From: Paenibacillus harenae DSM 16969
GTDB lineage: Bacteria; Bacillota; Bacilli; Paenibacillales; Paenibacillaceae
Length of the DNA stretch: 64,000 bases
Direction of reading: 5' to 3'
Assembly: GCF_000422465.1 (NCBI RefSeq)
Contig: NZ_KE383846.1
Span: forward strand, 1 to 64,000
Under the pieces are notes generated by a model. The model did not search any database. It was given only the letters and a program-made list of their open reading frames with translations, and was not told the DNA's origin. Shown here piece after piece: positions 25,221 to 33,778 of the stretch (its first letter is position 1; the number at the start of each line of letters is the position of its first letter). The position numbers and the translations under genes were made by a program.

Positions 25221-25333
25221 ATTCCCTTTATTTCTATACAAAGAAGGGGCATCAGGATGAGTATTGTCTTTTTACACTGCTACAAAACCGATCCGGCATC
25301 CGTCATATAAGCGAAAGGGGGGAAGGCGACAAC

Positions 25334-25903
25334 ATGGAGGAAGGCGCACAGGTACCCGAACTGTTCCAGCGCTTGTTCCGGGAGTATTACCCCGGAGTGG
25401 CGCGGAAGCTCTATGCCTTGACCGGCGATTATGCAGCGTCGGAGGATTTGGCCCAAGAGGTATTCCTGCGTCTCTACCGGAGCCATCCGGAACGGCTGGA
25501 TACCGTCGGCGCTTGGTTGCACCGGGTGCTGACCCGGGTAGGCTACGATTATTTGAGACAACGGTCGTCGGGCAAGGCGTTATTGGAGAAGGAAACCGCC
25601 CGCGTGGCGGCTTGGTCGGAAGGCGCCGCCCCTTCGGGAGAGGCGGAGGTCATCCGCGAGTGGGAAATAGACGTGGTCCGCCGGGTGCTGCAGAAGCTCA
25701 CGGACCGTGACAGAACTGCCCTTCTTCTTCGGGAGGAAGGATACAGCTACGAGGAGATTGCCCTCCGGCTGGAGGTCAACCCGAAGATTGTCGGCACGCT
25801 GCTGGCCCGGGCAGAGGAACGGCTGAAGAAAAAATACGGGCAGGAGGAGGAGCGGCACGATGGGTTACGGAGTGAAGCGGACCGGCGAGACGCCGGTTTT
25901 TGA
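25334..25903 (+). CDS. ECF-type RNA polymerase sigma factor
   Basis: This 189-residue protein has sigma region 2 (about 8-75, with LYALTGDYAASEDLAQEVFL and VGAWLHRVLTRVGYDYLRQ) and region 4 (about 118-170, with LTDRDRTALLLREEGYSYEE and LLARAEERLKKKYG). Size and layout are those of SigW/SigY-type stress sigma factors. AGGGGGGAAGG lies upstream of the ATG. The next gene, a membrane anti-sigma candidate, overlaps its end by 44 bp, and an ABC exporter follows in the same operon. It should be held inactive at the membrane until a signal arrives. Confidence 0.9.
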   Translation: MEEGAQVPELFQRLFREYYPGVARKLYALTGDYAASEDLAQEVFLRLYRSHPERLDTVGAWLHRVLTRVGYDYLRQRSSGKALLEKETARVAAWSEGAAPSGEAEVIREWEIDVVRRVLQKLTDRDRTALLLREEGYSYEEIALRLEVNPKIVGTLLARAEERLKKKYGQEEERHDGLRSEADRRDAGF

Positions 25904-27023
25904 TACAGACCGGGCTTGGGACCGGTTCGAGAGAATAGCGGGCCGGGAGCCGGTCCCGGCGTTCTGGAGGAAGGTGGAGGAAGGTCAGCGTTCGGACGAA
26001 ACAACGATGAAGGCAACAGGGGGTAGGAATCAAGAAAATCATGAGAAGGATGGAGTGGTTGAGATGAAGAAGACGGAAGCATTGCGGGCGGTACATGGTT
26101 CCTCGGATGTAGGGACCCTGGGAGCTGTAAGCGAGACAATGGCTAACGGGGCGTGGCGGACGGAGAGACCGGCGAAGCGCAGGCTCCGGAGACTGACCGC
26201 CGGAGTTGCCGCATCTTTAATAGCCATCGGGCTGATCGCCACCCCCCTGGGGGACCGGGCGCTGGCCGCCATACAGCAAACCTTCCGTATTCAGCACATG
26301 GTCGGAGTCGGAATCTCAGCGGATGACATGGCAGCCATCTCCGACCTGCTGGAAAGCGGCTCGCCCGGTGGAGACCGGAGCTTCGACCTGGCCCAATACG
26401 GCACCTTGACCCAATCGGGCGGCGGGGAGGCCCGCACCGTTACCTGGGAGGAAGCGGAAAAACGAATAGGCGCCCCCCTGCTCCAGCTGGGGAACCCAAC
26501 CGCCCTCGCATACCAGCCGGCCACCACGCTGACCTTCCGCCTGAACGTGAAGGCAGTCAACCGGCTGCTTAACCGCTTGGGCAGCAGCACCATCCTGCCT
26601 GCCGAGGCGGACGGCAACGCTATCCGGCTGCACATCCCGGACGGCATCGCCACAGAAGGCACCTTGTCGGGCAAGCCGGTGCGGCTGCTCCAATTCGGCA
26701 AGCCGGAGCTGACGGTGGATGGCGGCATCGATGCGGCAACCGTCCGTGAGGCGGTACTGGGGCTGCCTGTACTGCCGGATAGCCTGCGGACCAAGTTGGC
26801 TGCCATCGGCGATTGGCAGAATACCTTGCCGGTTCCGGCCCGGGACGGCGTGACCACCAGTTTCAAGCTGGGCGGACATGATGCGGTCATGACCGTTAAC
26901 GGCGAGAATCGTTATCTTCTCTGGCTCGACGGGGACCGGATGGGCTTGCTGAGCGGTGAAACGAATGATTTTCCTACGGAATCCGTCTTCCAGCAGGCAG
27001 CGGAGGGGCTTATCCAGCCATGA
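25860..27023 (+). CDS. Probable membrane anti-sigma factor
   Basis: This 387-residue protein has a cytoplasmic N-terminal part (1-110), one membrane helix (about 112-130, RLTAGVAASLIAIGLIATPL) and a 250-residue external domain that begins ALAAIQQTFRIQHMVGVG, as in DUF4179/DUF4367-type anti-sigma proteins. There is no H-x3-C-x2-C zinc motif, so it is not a ZAS-type factor. The overlap with the sigma gene and the four-base overlap with the ATPase gene imply coupled expression. An ATG at 26064 could be an alternative start, but the first one at 25860 fits the overlap. Confidence 0.75.
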   Translation: MGYGVKRTGETPVFDTDRAWDRFERIAGREPVPAFWRKVEEGQRSDETTMKATGGRNQENHEKDGVVEMKKTEALRAVHGSSDVGTLGAVSETMANGAWRTERPAKRRLRRLTAGVAASLIAIGLIATPLGDRALAAIQQTFRIQHMVGVGISADDMAAISDLLESGSPGGDRSFDLAQYGTLTQSGGGEARTVTWEEAEKRIGAPLLQLGNPTALAYQPATTLTFRLNVKAVNRLLNRLGSSTILPAEADGNAIRLHIPDGIATEGTLSGKPVRLLQFGKPELTVDGGIDAATVREAVLGLPVLPDSLRTKLAAIGDWQNTLPVPARDGVTTSFKLGGHDAVMTVNGENRYLLWLDGDRMGLLSGETNDFPTESVFQQAAEGLIQP

Positions 27024-28009
27024 TGATGATTGATACGGCAGATTTGACCAAGACCTACAACGGCCGCGGCGGCTGCCGCGGCATTACCTTGCAGGTGCCG
27101 GAGGGCAGCATCTTCGGCCTGCTGGGACCCAACGGTGCAGGTAAAAGCACCTTCGTCAAAATGCTCGCCGGCCTCCACCGCCCCGATTCCGGGCGGGCCA
27201 ACATGCTGGGGCTGCCCCTGGGCCGGCCGGAGGCGCGGCGCAAGCTCGGGTATTTGCCCGAGCTGTTCCGCTTTCAGGATTGGCTGACTCCGGCGGAGGT
27301 GCTCCGATTCCATGGCCGGCTGGGCGGGCTTCGCCCTCAGGAAACACGGGCGCCCGCCTTCCGCAGAAGAATTCGGGACACCCTGGAGCTGGTCGGCCTA
27401 TCCGAAGCCGAGGACCGCCGGGTCGGCGGCTTCTCCAAGGGGATGCAGCAGCGGCTAGGCCTGGCTGCCGCCCTGCTCCTCGATCCCGAGCTGGTAATCC
27501 TGGACGAACCCGCATCGGCCCTGGACCCCGTCGGCCGCTACGAAATCCGCAGCCTGTTGAAACGGCTCCGGAGCAAAGGCGTGACAATTTTCCTCAATAC
27601 CCACCTGTTGGAGGATGTGGAGGAACTATGCGATGAAGCCGCCTTCCTCTACGGAGGCGAGCTGCTGGCGTCGGGTCCGCTGCACAAGCTGCTCAGCAGC
27701 ACCGGTGATAGCGGGAGCAGCGGTGCCAACTGGCGATTCCGACTCGGCGGCTGGCTCCCGGAGACTTGGGCGGAGCTGAATGATGGCGCCGGCGGTGCCC
27801 TCACTTCCCTGCTGCACCTGGTCGAGGCCGATGAGAGCGGTAACGCCCTCCTGTCCGCGCACGTGACCGACCGGGAACAGGCCGGCTACCTGTGCTCTAT
27901 ATTCATCCGGAGCGGCCTGACGCTATACGAATCCGGCCCCGAGCCGAACAGCCTCGAGGCCTGGTTCCTCCGGATGGCTGGGTCCCGCCAAGGAGGTGTC
28001 CCGCAATGA
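27020..28009 (+). CDS. ABC transporter ATP-binding protein
   Basis: This 329-residue ATPase has Walker A GPNGAGKSTF, the signature GGFSKGMQQRLGLAAAL, Walker B LVILDEPASALDP and switch His in LNTHLLEDVE. A C-terminal extension of about 100 residues follows. It is coupled to genes on both sides (ATGA overlaps), so the sigma factor, the membrane anti-sigma and the exporter are one operon. GC content is visibly higher here than in neighbours, including the sigma gene. Substrate unknown; self-protection or envelope stress is a reasonable guess. Confidence 0.9.
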   Translation: MMMIDTADLTKTYNGRGGCRGITLQVPEGSIFGLLGPNGAGKSTFVKMLAGLHRPDSGRANMLGLPLGRPEARRKLGYLPELFRFQDWLTPAEVLRFHGRLGGLRPQETRAPAFRRRIRDTLELVGLSEAEDRRVGGFSKGMQQRLGLAAALLLDPELVILDEPASALDPVGRYEIRSLLKRLRSKGVTIFLNTHLLEDVEELCDEAAFLYGGELLASGPLHKLLSSTGDSGSSGANWRFRLGGWLPETWAELNDGAGGALTSLLHLVEADESGNALLSAHVTDREQAGYLCSIFIRSGLTLYESGPEPNSLEAWFLRMAGSRQGGVPQ

Positions 28010-28851
28010 CCTTGTACATCTCCGCTACCTTCAAGGAGTTGACCCGCAAGCGGGTGTTCCTGGTCACGATAATTCTGACCTTCGTCTTTCTGATCCTGTT
28101 CGCTTTCGGGGTCCGGGAGCTGGCTGGAATGGGCGGGCAGAACATGGTCTCCCCCGCCGAACGGCTGCTGAACAGCATGGTGCTGATGGTGCTGGGACTT
28201 TTTTTCGCACAATTTCTGGCGTCCTTCTTCGTGCTCTTCTCGGCCATGGGGACCGTCACGGGCGAACAGGAGAACGGTCTGCTGCTGGCCGTAGCCGCCC
28301 GCCCTATTCCCCGCTGGAAGCTCTATCTGGCGAAATGGCTGGGCCACGCCGTATGGGTCGCCGTGTACAGCACTGTCCTGTTCGTTTCCGTAGTCTGGAC
28401 CATCCATAGCCAAACCGGATTTCCCGTACGGGCGGAGGAGCTTCTGCGGGGCTATGGGCTGTTTCTCTGGATGCCGCTGCTTCTCCTCACGGTGACTATG
28501 CTGGGTTCCGTCTATTTACCGATGCTGGGGAACGGGATTTGCGCCGCCCTGCTGTACGGGTTTGCCCTCTTCAGCGGGCTGATCGAAGGAGTATCGGTCT
28601 ATGAAGGGACCCACCCTGTAATAGAAAAATTCGTGTTTTTGACCGGTCTGCTCCTTCCCACGGACTCGGTTTACCGAAGAAGCCTCTACGAGCTTCTGGG
28701 GGGAGCGGATTGGGCCGGGTTGGCGATGGCTGACATGGGACCTTTCTCCATGCCAAGTGTTTCTTCGAATGCCTTCCTCCTGTATACGGTGGGGTATGCG
28801 GCGGTTCTGCTCTTGCTGGGGTGTCGGGCGTTCAGCCGGAAGGATCTGTAG
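28006..28851 (+). CDS. ABC-2 type permease of the sigma-factor operon
   Basis: This protein of about 281 residues has six hydrophobic segments. It starts MTLYISATFKELTRKRVFLV, includes the ABC-2 type GTVTGEQENGLLLAVAARPI loop (the usual E-x-G-T/L coupling segment) and ends CRAFSRKDL. I start it at 28006, the ATG overlapping the ATPase stop, with AAGGAGG upstream; the longer frame to 27892 overlaps the ATPase and is not supported. It partners the preceding ATPase. Confidence 0.88.
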   Translation: MTLYISATFKELTRKRVFLVTIILTFVFLILFAFGVRELAGMGGQNMVSPAERLLNSMVLMVLGLFFAQFLASFFVLFSAMGTVTGEQENGLLLAVAARPIPRWKLYLAKWLGHAVWVAVYSTVLFVSVVWTIHSQTGFPVRAEELLRGYGLFLWMPLLLLTVTMLGSVYLPMLGNGICAALLYGFALFSGLIEGVSVYEGTHPVIEKFVFLTGLLLPTDSVYRRSLYELLGGADWAGLAMADMGPFSMPSVSSNAFLLYTVGYAAVLLLLGCRAFSRKDL

Positions 28852-28908
28852 AGCCTAGTTGGTTCTAGACTGGTGTTATTAGCTTAGTCTACCATTGAAA
28901 AAAAGAGA

Positions 28909-28958
28909 CAGCGGCAGTCCAGGACGAGAAAATAAAGTCCTGGACTGCCGCTGCGCTT
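28909..28958 (+). terminator. Terminator of the sigma/ABC operon, repeat-family hairpin
   Basis: CAGCGGCAGTCCAGGAC and its exact reverse complement (17 bp) flank an A-rich loop and lead into CGCTTTTTC. The right arm and loop end are nearly identical to those of the hairpin at 10377-10427. Confidence 0.75.
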
Positions 28959-29005
28959 TTTCACTGGAATATCCGTTACTCGGAATCCTTGTTTGTCGGT
29001 AGGCA

Positions 29006-29308
29006 TTAGCTAAAACCTATTCCTCCGAGCGGCTGAACCTTTATAGCACTGCCCCCTGCGATTAAATGACGGCAACGGCCGATTAGTTCAAGCACTTTTT
29101 CGTTCTTCAGCGAGGCGGCATGCGCCTCCTTGCTCTCCCACAGCTCCGTGACCCACAAATCATCAGGATTATCCTCGGCTGCATGAAGGATGTAATAAAT
29201 GCAGCCTTCCATATCGTTCAGTGTTTCACTTTCCAACATCATCTTCGCGAGTTCTTCCCGTTTCCCCGGGTGTGCTGTCAATTTTCCGAACATAGCATAT
29301 TTACCCAT
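29006..29308 (-). CDS. Antibiotic biosynthesis monooxygenase (ABM) family protein
   Basis: This 100-residue single-domain protein of the YgiN-like ferredoxin fold reads KYAMFGKLTAHPGKREELAK, then GCIYYILHAAEDNPDDLWVT, then ELWESKEAHAASLKNEKVLE. Members are cofactor-free monooxygenases or quinone-related enzymes, often of unknown substrate. GAAAGGGG precedes the ATG. The neighbours PhzF and SDR lie on the same strand but at 150-210 bp, so probably independent. Confidence 0.8.
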   Translation of the reverse strand: MGKYAMFGKLTAHPGKREELAKMMLESETLNDMEGCIYYILHAAEDNPDDLWVTELWESKEAHAASLKNEKVLELIGRCRHLIAGGSAIKVQPLGGIGFS

Positions 29309-29458
29309 CTATTCATTCCCCTTTCTTCTTGTGTAATCAATAGCATTGCTTCGTTATCATTATAATCGTCAATCCCTGACAGATACAGTCAGTCATCTTA
29401 CCTCTTCCTCAATATTCTGTTATGCAATAAAAAAAATTAGCATTGTTAGTTCAATCGA

Positions 29459-30331
29459 TTATATCGAAACCTCAAACTCATTTACATAAACAGCATTGCC
29501 CGTTATTTCTATTCCGTAGCCATTTTTTACTGTGACTTGCACTCTTCCATTCCTTCTGATCTCCTGACCTTGTTCAATCAAAAGGTTTAATAAAGAATCA
29601 GATTTTATATATTTTGCATAATAAGCTCCCATCACCCCAGAGGCTGTACCGGTGACTGGGTCTTCAATCGTACCCGAAAACGGCGATGAAAAATGGCGAG
29701 CGTGCATATGTGCATTAGAATCGTATGTTTCTAAACAAAAAGGATGGATGGATGCTTTAGGCATTTCCTTCAAAATATTCGGGAAAAGCTTGTTATCGGG
29801 TTTCATTTGTTTGAAAGCGGCAAGACCTTTTACAGGAATCAACAGTGTCCACGTACCTGTGCTGCCATATAGTGTCGGTAGTTCTGTCTCAATATCGCTC
29901 TCTTCAATCCCCATCGAAATGGCCAATTCTTGCAATGAGCCTTTAAATTCTTGAAATTGAGGATTTGCTTGCCTCATGGTTATGTAAAGTCCGTCTCTTG
30001 AATCTAGTCTAATCGGCAAAACCCCCGCTTTTGTCTCAATTGTAAAATCAGATTTATCACCCAACAATCCCTTCGTTTTCAACGCATAAATAGTTGCCAT
30101 TGTTGCGTGACCACAAAGATTTATTTCATGACCCGGTGTAAAAAAACGAATTTTTAAATCAGCTTTTGTGGATATAAGCGGGAAAGCGGTTTCATTAAAC
30201 CCAACTTTTTCTGCCACTTCCCGCATTTGCTCTTCCGTAAGATTTTCGCCATTCAAGACGACTCCCGCCGGGTTTCCCATATTGGGAATATTACTAAATG
30301 CGTCGTAATGATATACCTTTATTGTTTGCAT
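29459..30331 (-). CDS. PhzF family isomerase/epimerase-like protein
   Basis: This 290-residue protein shows the diaminopimelate-epimerase-like fold twice. It begins QTIKVYHYDAFSNIPNMGNP, with the family motif NPAGVVL, the catalytic Glu in VGFNETAFPL and the GHATMATIYAL turn. The second half has FSSPFSGTIEDPVTGTASGV. In phenazine producers PhzF isomerises a chorismate-derived intermediate. No other phenazine genes are present, so a different substrate is likely. GGGGGGCGG precedes the ATG. Confidence 0.88.
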   Translation of the reverse strand: MQTIKVYHYDAFSNIPNMGNPAGVVLNGENLTEEQMREVAEKVGFNETAFPLISTKADLKIRFFTPGHEINLCGHATMATIYALKTKGLLGDKSDFTIETKAGVLPIRLDSRDGLYITMRQANPQFQEFKGSLQELAISMGIEESDIETELPTLYGSTGTWTLLIPVKGLAAFKQMKPDNKLFPNILKEMPKASIHPFCLETYDSNAHMHARHFSSPFSGTIEDPVTGTASGVMGAYYAKYIKSDSLLNLLIEQGQEIRRNGRVQVTVKNGYGIEITGNAVYVNEFEVSI

Positions 30332-30540
30332 AAGCCGCCCCCCAATGTAATAACTCTTATGATACCGATTTCAGGTTTTTTTGTATCTAAAATTCGTAAT
30401 TAGTGTTCAATTTTTTTGATCTAAAGCGATTGGCTGGGTACTTACAAGGTCATAAGAGACTAACCTGCCAGCTTAACGAAAAGAAGAGCAGTTGCCGCCG
30501 GCACACTGCTCCATGGTTCGTTAAACGATCTTGTGCTGTG

Positions 30541-31338
30541 TTATTCTATCGGTTGGACTTTTTGGTTATTCTTAGAATTGCCTGCATAAGCAAAAAGTGG
30601 TTCGCTAAGTATGAATTCAAAGGCTTCTCTGTCAACTCGACCAACAGTCATGTTGCTATCATAAAGCTGCAAGAGAAAGTTGGCCATTTCATCGCTCGTA
30701 TGGTACGCACTAAAAATTTTTTCATAGTCATACTCGCTTGCATGGTTTGCCACTTTCCCAAATTCGGTTTTGGTTGCCGCTGGCGCCAAAACTTTAGCTT
30801 GTAATTTGGCATTGGCGGCTTTCAGTTCATGGGCCAATCCCTCGGTAAATACACTGACATAAAACTTGGAAGCACAGTAGGTAACGGCCGTAGGCACGAT
30901 TGTGTATCCGCCAGCTGAAGATATATTGATTAATTGCGTACCATCCACGTCGCTGTAATCTCGTACATACAAGGACGAAAAGATAGTCAGGGCTTCCACG
31001 TTTAATCGCAGCATTGTTTCAATCTTTTCCAAGTCTTGACCGGACACACTGTCATAGCTCCCGAAACCTGCATTATTAATCCATGTTTCGATTTGATACG
31101 GATTTAACTCTCGATAGAGTTGACGGGCGTTTTGACTGCCGGATACATCGACTGCTTTTATCACAATATCCAGCCCGGGATTTTCCTGCAAGATTTCTCT
31201 TTTCAGTTCGTTCAGATTGTTTTCACGGCGAGCAACAAGTATGATATTTTTCTTGCGTTTTGCGAAGGCCTTAGCTGTCGCGTAACCTATACCAGAGCTT
31301 GCTCCGGTAATAACGGTATATTTCCCCTGTGTATCCAT
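30541..31338 (-). CDS. Short-chain dehydrogenase/reductase (SDR)
   Basis: This 265-residue NAD(P)-dependent oxidoreductase has a cofactor motif TGASSGIG (11-18), an Arg pair after the second strand (VARREN, favouring NADP), NNAGFG, and the catalytic set Ser140/141, Tyr154 and Lys158 in VTYCASKFYVSVF. Substrate unknown. AGGGGAG precedes the ATG. It is divergent from an AraC regulator at 31576 with 237 bp between them, so that protein is its likely regulator. Confidence 0.9.
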   Translation of the reverse strand: MDTQGKYTVITGASSGIGYATAKAFAKRKKNIILVARRENNLNELKREILQENPGLDIVIKAVDVSGSQNARQLYRELNPYQIETWINNAGFGSYDSVSGQDLEKIETMLRLNVEALTIFSSLYVRDYSDVDGTQLINISSAGGYTIVPTAVTYCASKFYVSVFTEGLAHELKAANAKLQAKVLAPAATKTEFGKVANHASEYDYEKIFSAYHTSDEMANFLLQLYDSNMTVGRVDREAFEFILSEPLFAYAGNSKNNQKVQPIE

Positions 31339-31575
31339 TTCAATCTCCCCTTTAACTTGGAATACTAACCCTAATACAAATATGGCTGGTTAATAAATAT
31401 TGAAATTATAATGAGTATTGGATCAGCTTCGGCATCCTTATTATGCAGCAAATGAAAAGACGACCGTTATCTCATTCTGCTCAAATGATTGCCTATTCCT
31501 CTCACAGCCATTTACGTTACGTACGAATATGAATTATGATGGAACGATCAAGGACAGAGGAACAAGGAGGATCTT

Positions 31576-32475
31576 ATGTCTGAACGAATGTATAAACAGC
31601 AGGAGGAGCTTGCCAAACTCATTGAGCGTTATTCAGGCCGGGACGGTGTTCACGAAACTGCTATTCCGTCTTTATTTTTCACTCGTCGATCTAATGTTAC
31701 TGGTTCAAATTTTGGAGTTTACAATCCTTCCTTCTGCATTGTCGTTCAGGGCGCGAAGGAGGTATTGCTGGCACAGGAGCGCTTTAGATACGGTCCTGCC
31801 GATTACCTTGTTGCAACCGTTGACCTACCGGTTACCGGCCAAGTCATGGAAGCCTCTTCCCAAGTTCCGTATTTGTCTCTCAAACTTGAATTTACCCCGA
31901 GTCAAATTTTTGAGATTTTAAGCGATTCTGAAATTCGAGTTGGCCCGAAAGATGCTAAGCGGGGTATGTTTGTCGGCCGGATGGAATTATCTTTGTTGGA
32001 TGCTGTAATCAGGTTAGCTCGTTTGCTTGACAACCCTAAGGATATCCCGGTACTTGCTCCACTCTTCACGAAGGAAATTCTTTATAGAGTTCTGCAAGAG
32101 CAGCATGGGGTTGTGCTGGAACAAATTGCAATCGAAGGAAGCAGTACCAAACGAATCCGAGACGTTATCGAACAAATCATGAGTAACTATGATAGGTCTT
32201 TTCGAATTGAGGAGCTTGCGGAAATAGCGAATATGAGTGTTTCTTCGCTTCATAGGCACTTTAAAGAGGTAACCGCTATGAGCCCTATTCAGTTTCAAAA
32301 ACAACTGAGACTGCAGGAAGCACGGCGCCTGTTATTATCCGAGTCAACTGATGCCGCGGATGTCGCATTCCGGGTAGGCTATGAAAGCCCGTCGCAATTC
32401 AGCCGTGAATATTCCCGAATGTTTGGTTTTTCACCTATACAAGATATAAAACGCCTGAGGGCAATAAACGTATGA
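31576..32475 (+). CDS. AraC family transcriptional regulator with AraC_N domain
   Basis: This 299-residue protein has an N-terminal cupin-like AraC_N domain (about 20-175: FFTRRSNVTGSNFGVYNPSF, CIVVQGAKEV) and a C-terminal double helix-turn-helix (about 195-290: FRIEELAEIANMSVSSLHRHF and DAADVAFRVGYESPSQFSRE). This subtype typically regulates an adjacent oxidoreductase. It is divergent from the SDR gene, which fits that pattern. AAGGAGG precedes the ATG at 31576. Confidence 0.9.
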   Translation: MSERMYKQQEELAKLIERYSGRDGVHETAIPSLFFTRRSNVTGSNFGVYNPSFCIVVQGAKEVLLAQERFRYGPADYLVATVDLPVTGQVMEASSQVPYLSLKLEFTPSQIFEILSDSEIRVGPKDAKRGMFVGRMELSLLDAVIRLARLLDNPKDIPVLAPLFTKEILYRVLQEQHGVVLEQIAIEGSSTKRIRDVIEQIMSNYDRSFRIEELAEIANMSVSSLHRHFKEVTAMSPIQFQKQLRLQEARRLLLSESTDAADVAFRVGYESPSQFSREYSRMFGFSPIQDIKRLRAINV

Positions 32476-32612
32476 ATCCCCCTGCTCAAGTGAGATTTTA
32501 AACGGCGTATTAAATGATCCATTGACGAATAGCTTCGTTGTACGATGAAGGAAGTTCTGACGAGGGAGGATGTTTTCTAGAGGCTTAAGATTTCCGTTCA
32601 TGGCAGTATCTA

Positions 32613-33017
32613 TTATGGGGCCTCGTAGTTTTTTAACGGCATACCTACATATTCGCGGAAGGATCGGATCCGCTCTGCCTCGAACTCGAAGACGACCGTA
32701 AGCTCATTGCGATAAGGCCGCCCGTTCAACGAACCTTCCGCGCGAAATACAACCATCCCGTTGACTTCATTCTCAAGCACGATAAGTGGAATCAGTTGCA
32801 CCTGCAATACTGATCGCTCGAACCTGATCAATTCCTCGAACCGCTCTTTGCCTTGCTGCTCGTGATTCCACCCCTCTAGCGGGAGCGGAACTAAGAAATG
32901 AAAACCTTCCGTAACCTTCCTAAGAAAATCGACTGTATGCCCTGTTTCGAAAGCCCGCCTAAAAGCATCAAACACTTCGTAAGTTCGGGATGGGACTGAG
33001 CCTGCGGATTTCTCCAT
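32613..33017 (-). CDS. SnoaL/NTF2-like protein
   Basis: This protein of about 134 residues has the NTF2 pattern: an N-terminal helix with YEVFDAFRRAFETGHTVDF, strands ending with GSLNGRPYRNELTVVFEFE and RIRSFREYVGMP. Such folds are ketosteroid-isomerase-like enzymes or binding proteins; the active residues are not evident. I start it at 33017 with GAGGAGG upstream. The open frame reaches 33056 without support. The DinB gene lies just upstream on the same strand. Confidence 0.75.
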   Translation of the reverse strand: MEKSAGSVPSRTYEVFDAFRRAFETGHTVDFLRKVTEGFHFLVPLPLEGWNHEQQGKERFEELIRFERSVLQVQLIPLIVLENEVNGMVVFRAEGSLNGRPYRNELTVVFEFEAERIRSFREYVGMPLKNYEAP

Positions 33018-33104
33018 GATAGAATCCTCCTCATTATGGTTTATTGATCGCTCCAAATATTACGTTTTCATTCGCCATGAAAAAGGACTCTTGCTATTCA
33101 TTGG

Positions 33105-33572
33105 CTAGCGCGACAGAACCTTTACCTGGCTCGATATCGTTCCAAGGTGAATAGCTTCGTGAATCAGAGCGAAGTTGAACAACTCGCCGGCGGTGTCGAA
33201 ATGGAACGGTCCCAAGGCATACGGAGTTGAAAGCTTCTCGCCCAGCATTTCAGGTGTCAGCTCAGATAGGCGGGAAAGCTGCGCCGCTAACGTCTCGACC
33301 AACTCTTCCTTCGATGGAGGAGCAAACGTCCAGTCCAAGGGCTTTGTTCCAGAGTTAAACAGCGTATCATATGAGTCCGGTATGGCCGACGGAGAGCCGA
33401 AGCTTAGGGTAGAATACTTATCCATCCAATAAATCATATGGCCGACATTCCAACGAATGGTATTGTTGAAGCCTTCAGGCTGCTTGTCGAAATATCCATC
33501 CTCAACTCCCTGAAGCTTGCCAAGCACAACCTGATGCAGTACTTTGCCGGTGTTAATAATCGATTGCGTCAT
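33105..33572 (-). CDS. DinB family protein
   Basis: This protein of about 155 residues is a four-helix DinB/YfiT-type bundle. It has histidines in the canonical places: TIRWNVGHMIYWMD in the second helix, and FALIHEAIHLGTISSQ in the last, forming the metal site. The family includes metal-dependent thiol transferases, but most DinB proteins have no assigned reaction. ATG 33572 has AGGAGG nine bases upstream. It may be co-transcribed with the SnoaL-like gene 87 bp downstream. Confidence 0.85.
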   Translation of the reverse strand: MTQSIINTGKVLHQVVLGKLQGVEDGYFDKQPEGFNNTIRWNVGHMIYWMDKYSTLSFGSPSAIPDSYDTLFNSGTKPLDWTFAPPSKEELVETLAAQLSRLSELTPEMLGEKLSTPYALGPFHFDTAGELFNFALIHEAIHLGTISSQVKVLSR

Positions 33573-33778
33573 AATCAAACGCCTCCTGATTTGGTTTGTG
33601 TCATATGGTTCGCTTTCTTGTTCCTAGTATAGGTCTCACGGAACCTTCCATCAATGCAGTGGGCATTACCGGAACGTTAAGTGTAAGTTAACGACTATTC
33701 ATTGACAGAAAAAGAAGTTGGAGTGACAATAATCATTGAACATGCATTCAGCGATGCAATTGAAAGCAGGTGTGAGCT

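Noticed and set aside
25264..25710. Overlapping plus-strand frame in front of and within the sigma gene
   Set aside because: The product is Arg/Gly-rich without motifs, while the other frame gives a textbook ECF sigma factor.
31418..31921. Plus-strand frame overlapping the start of the AraC gene at 31576
   Set aside because: It is out of frame with the AraC domains and has no motif or ribosome site.
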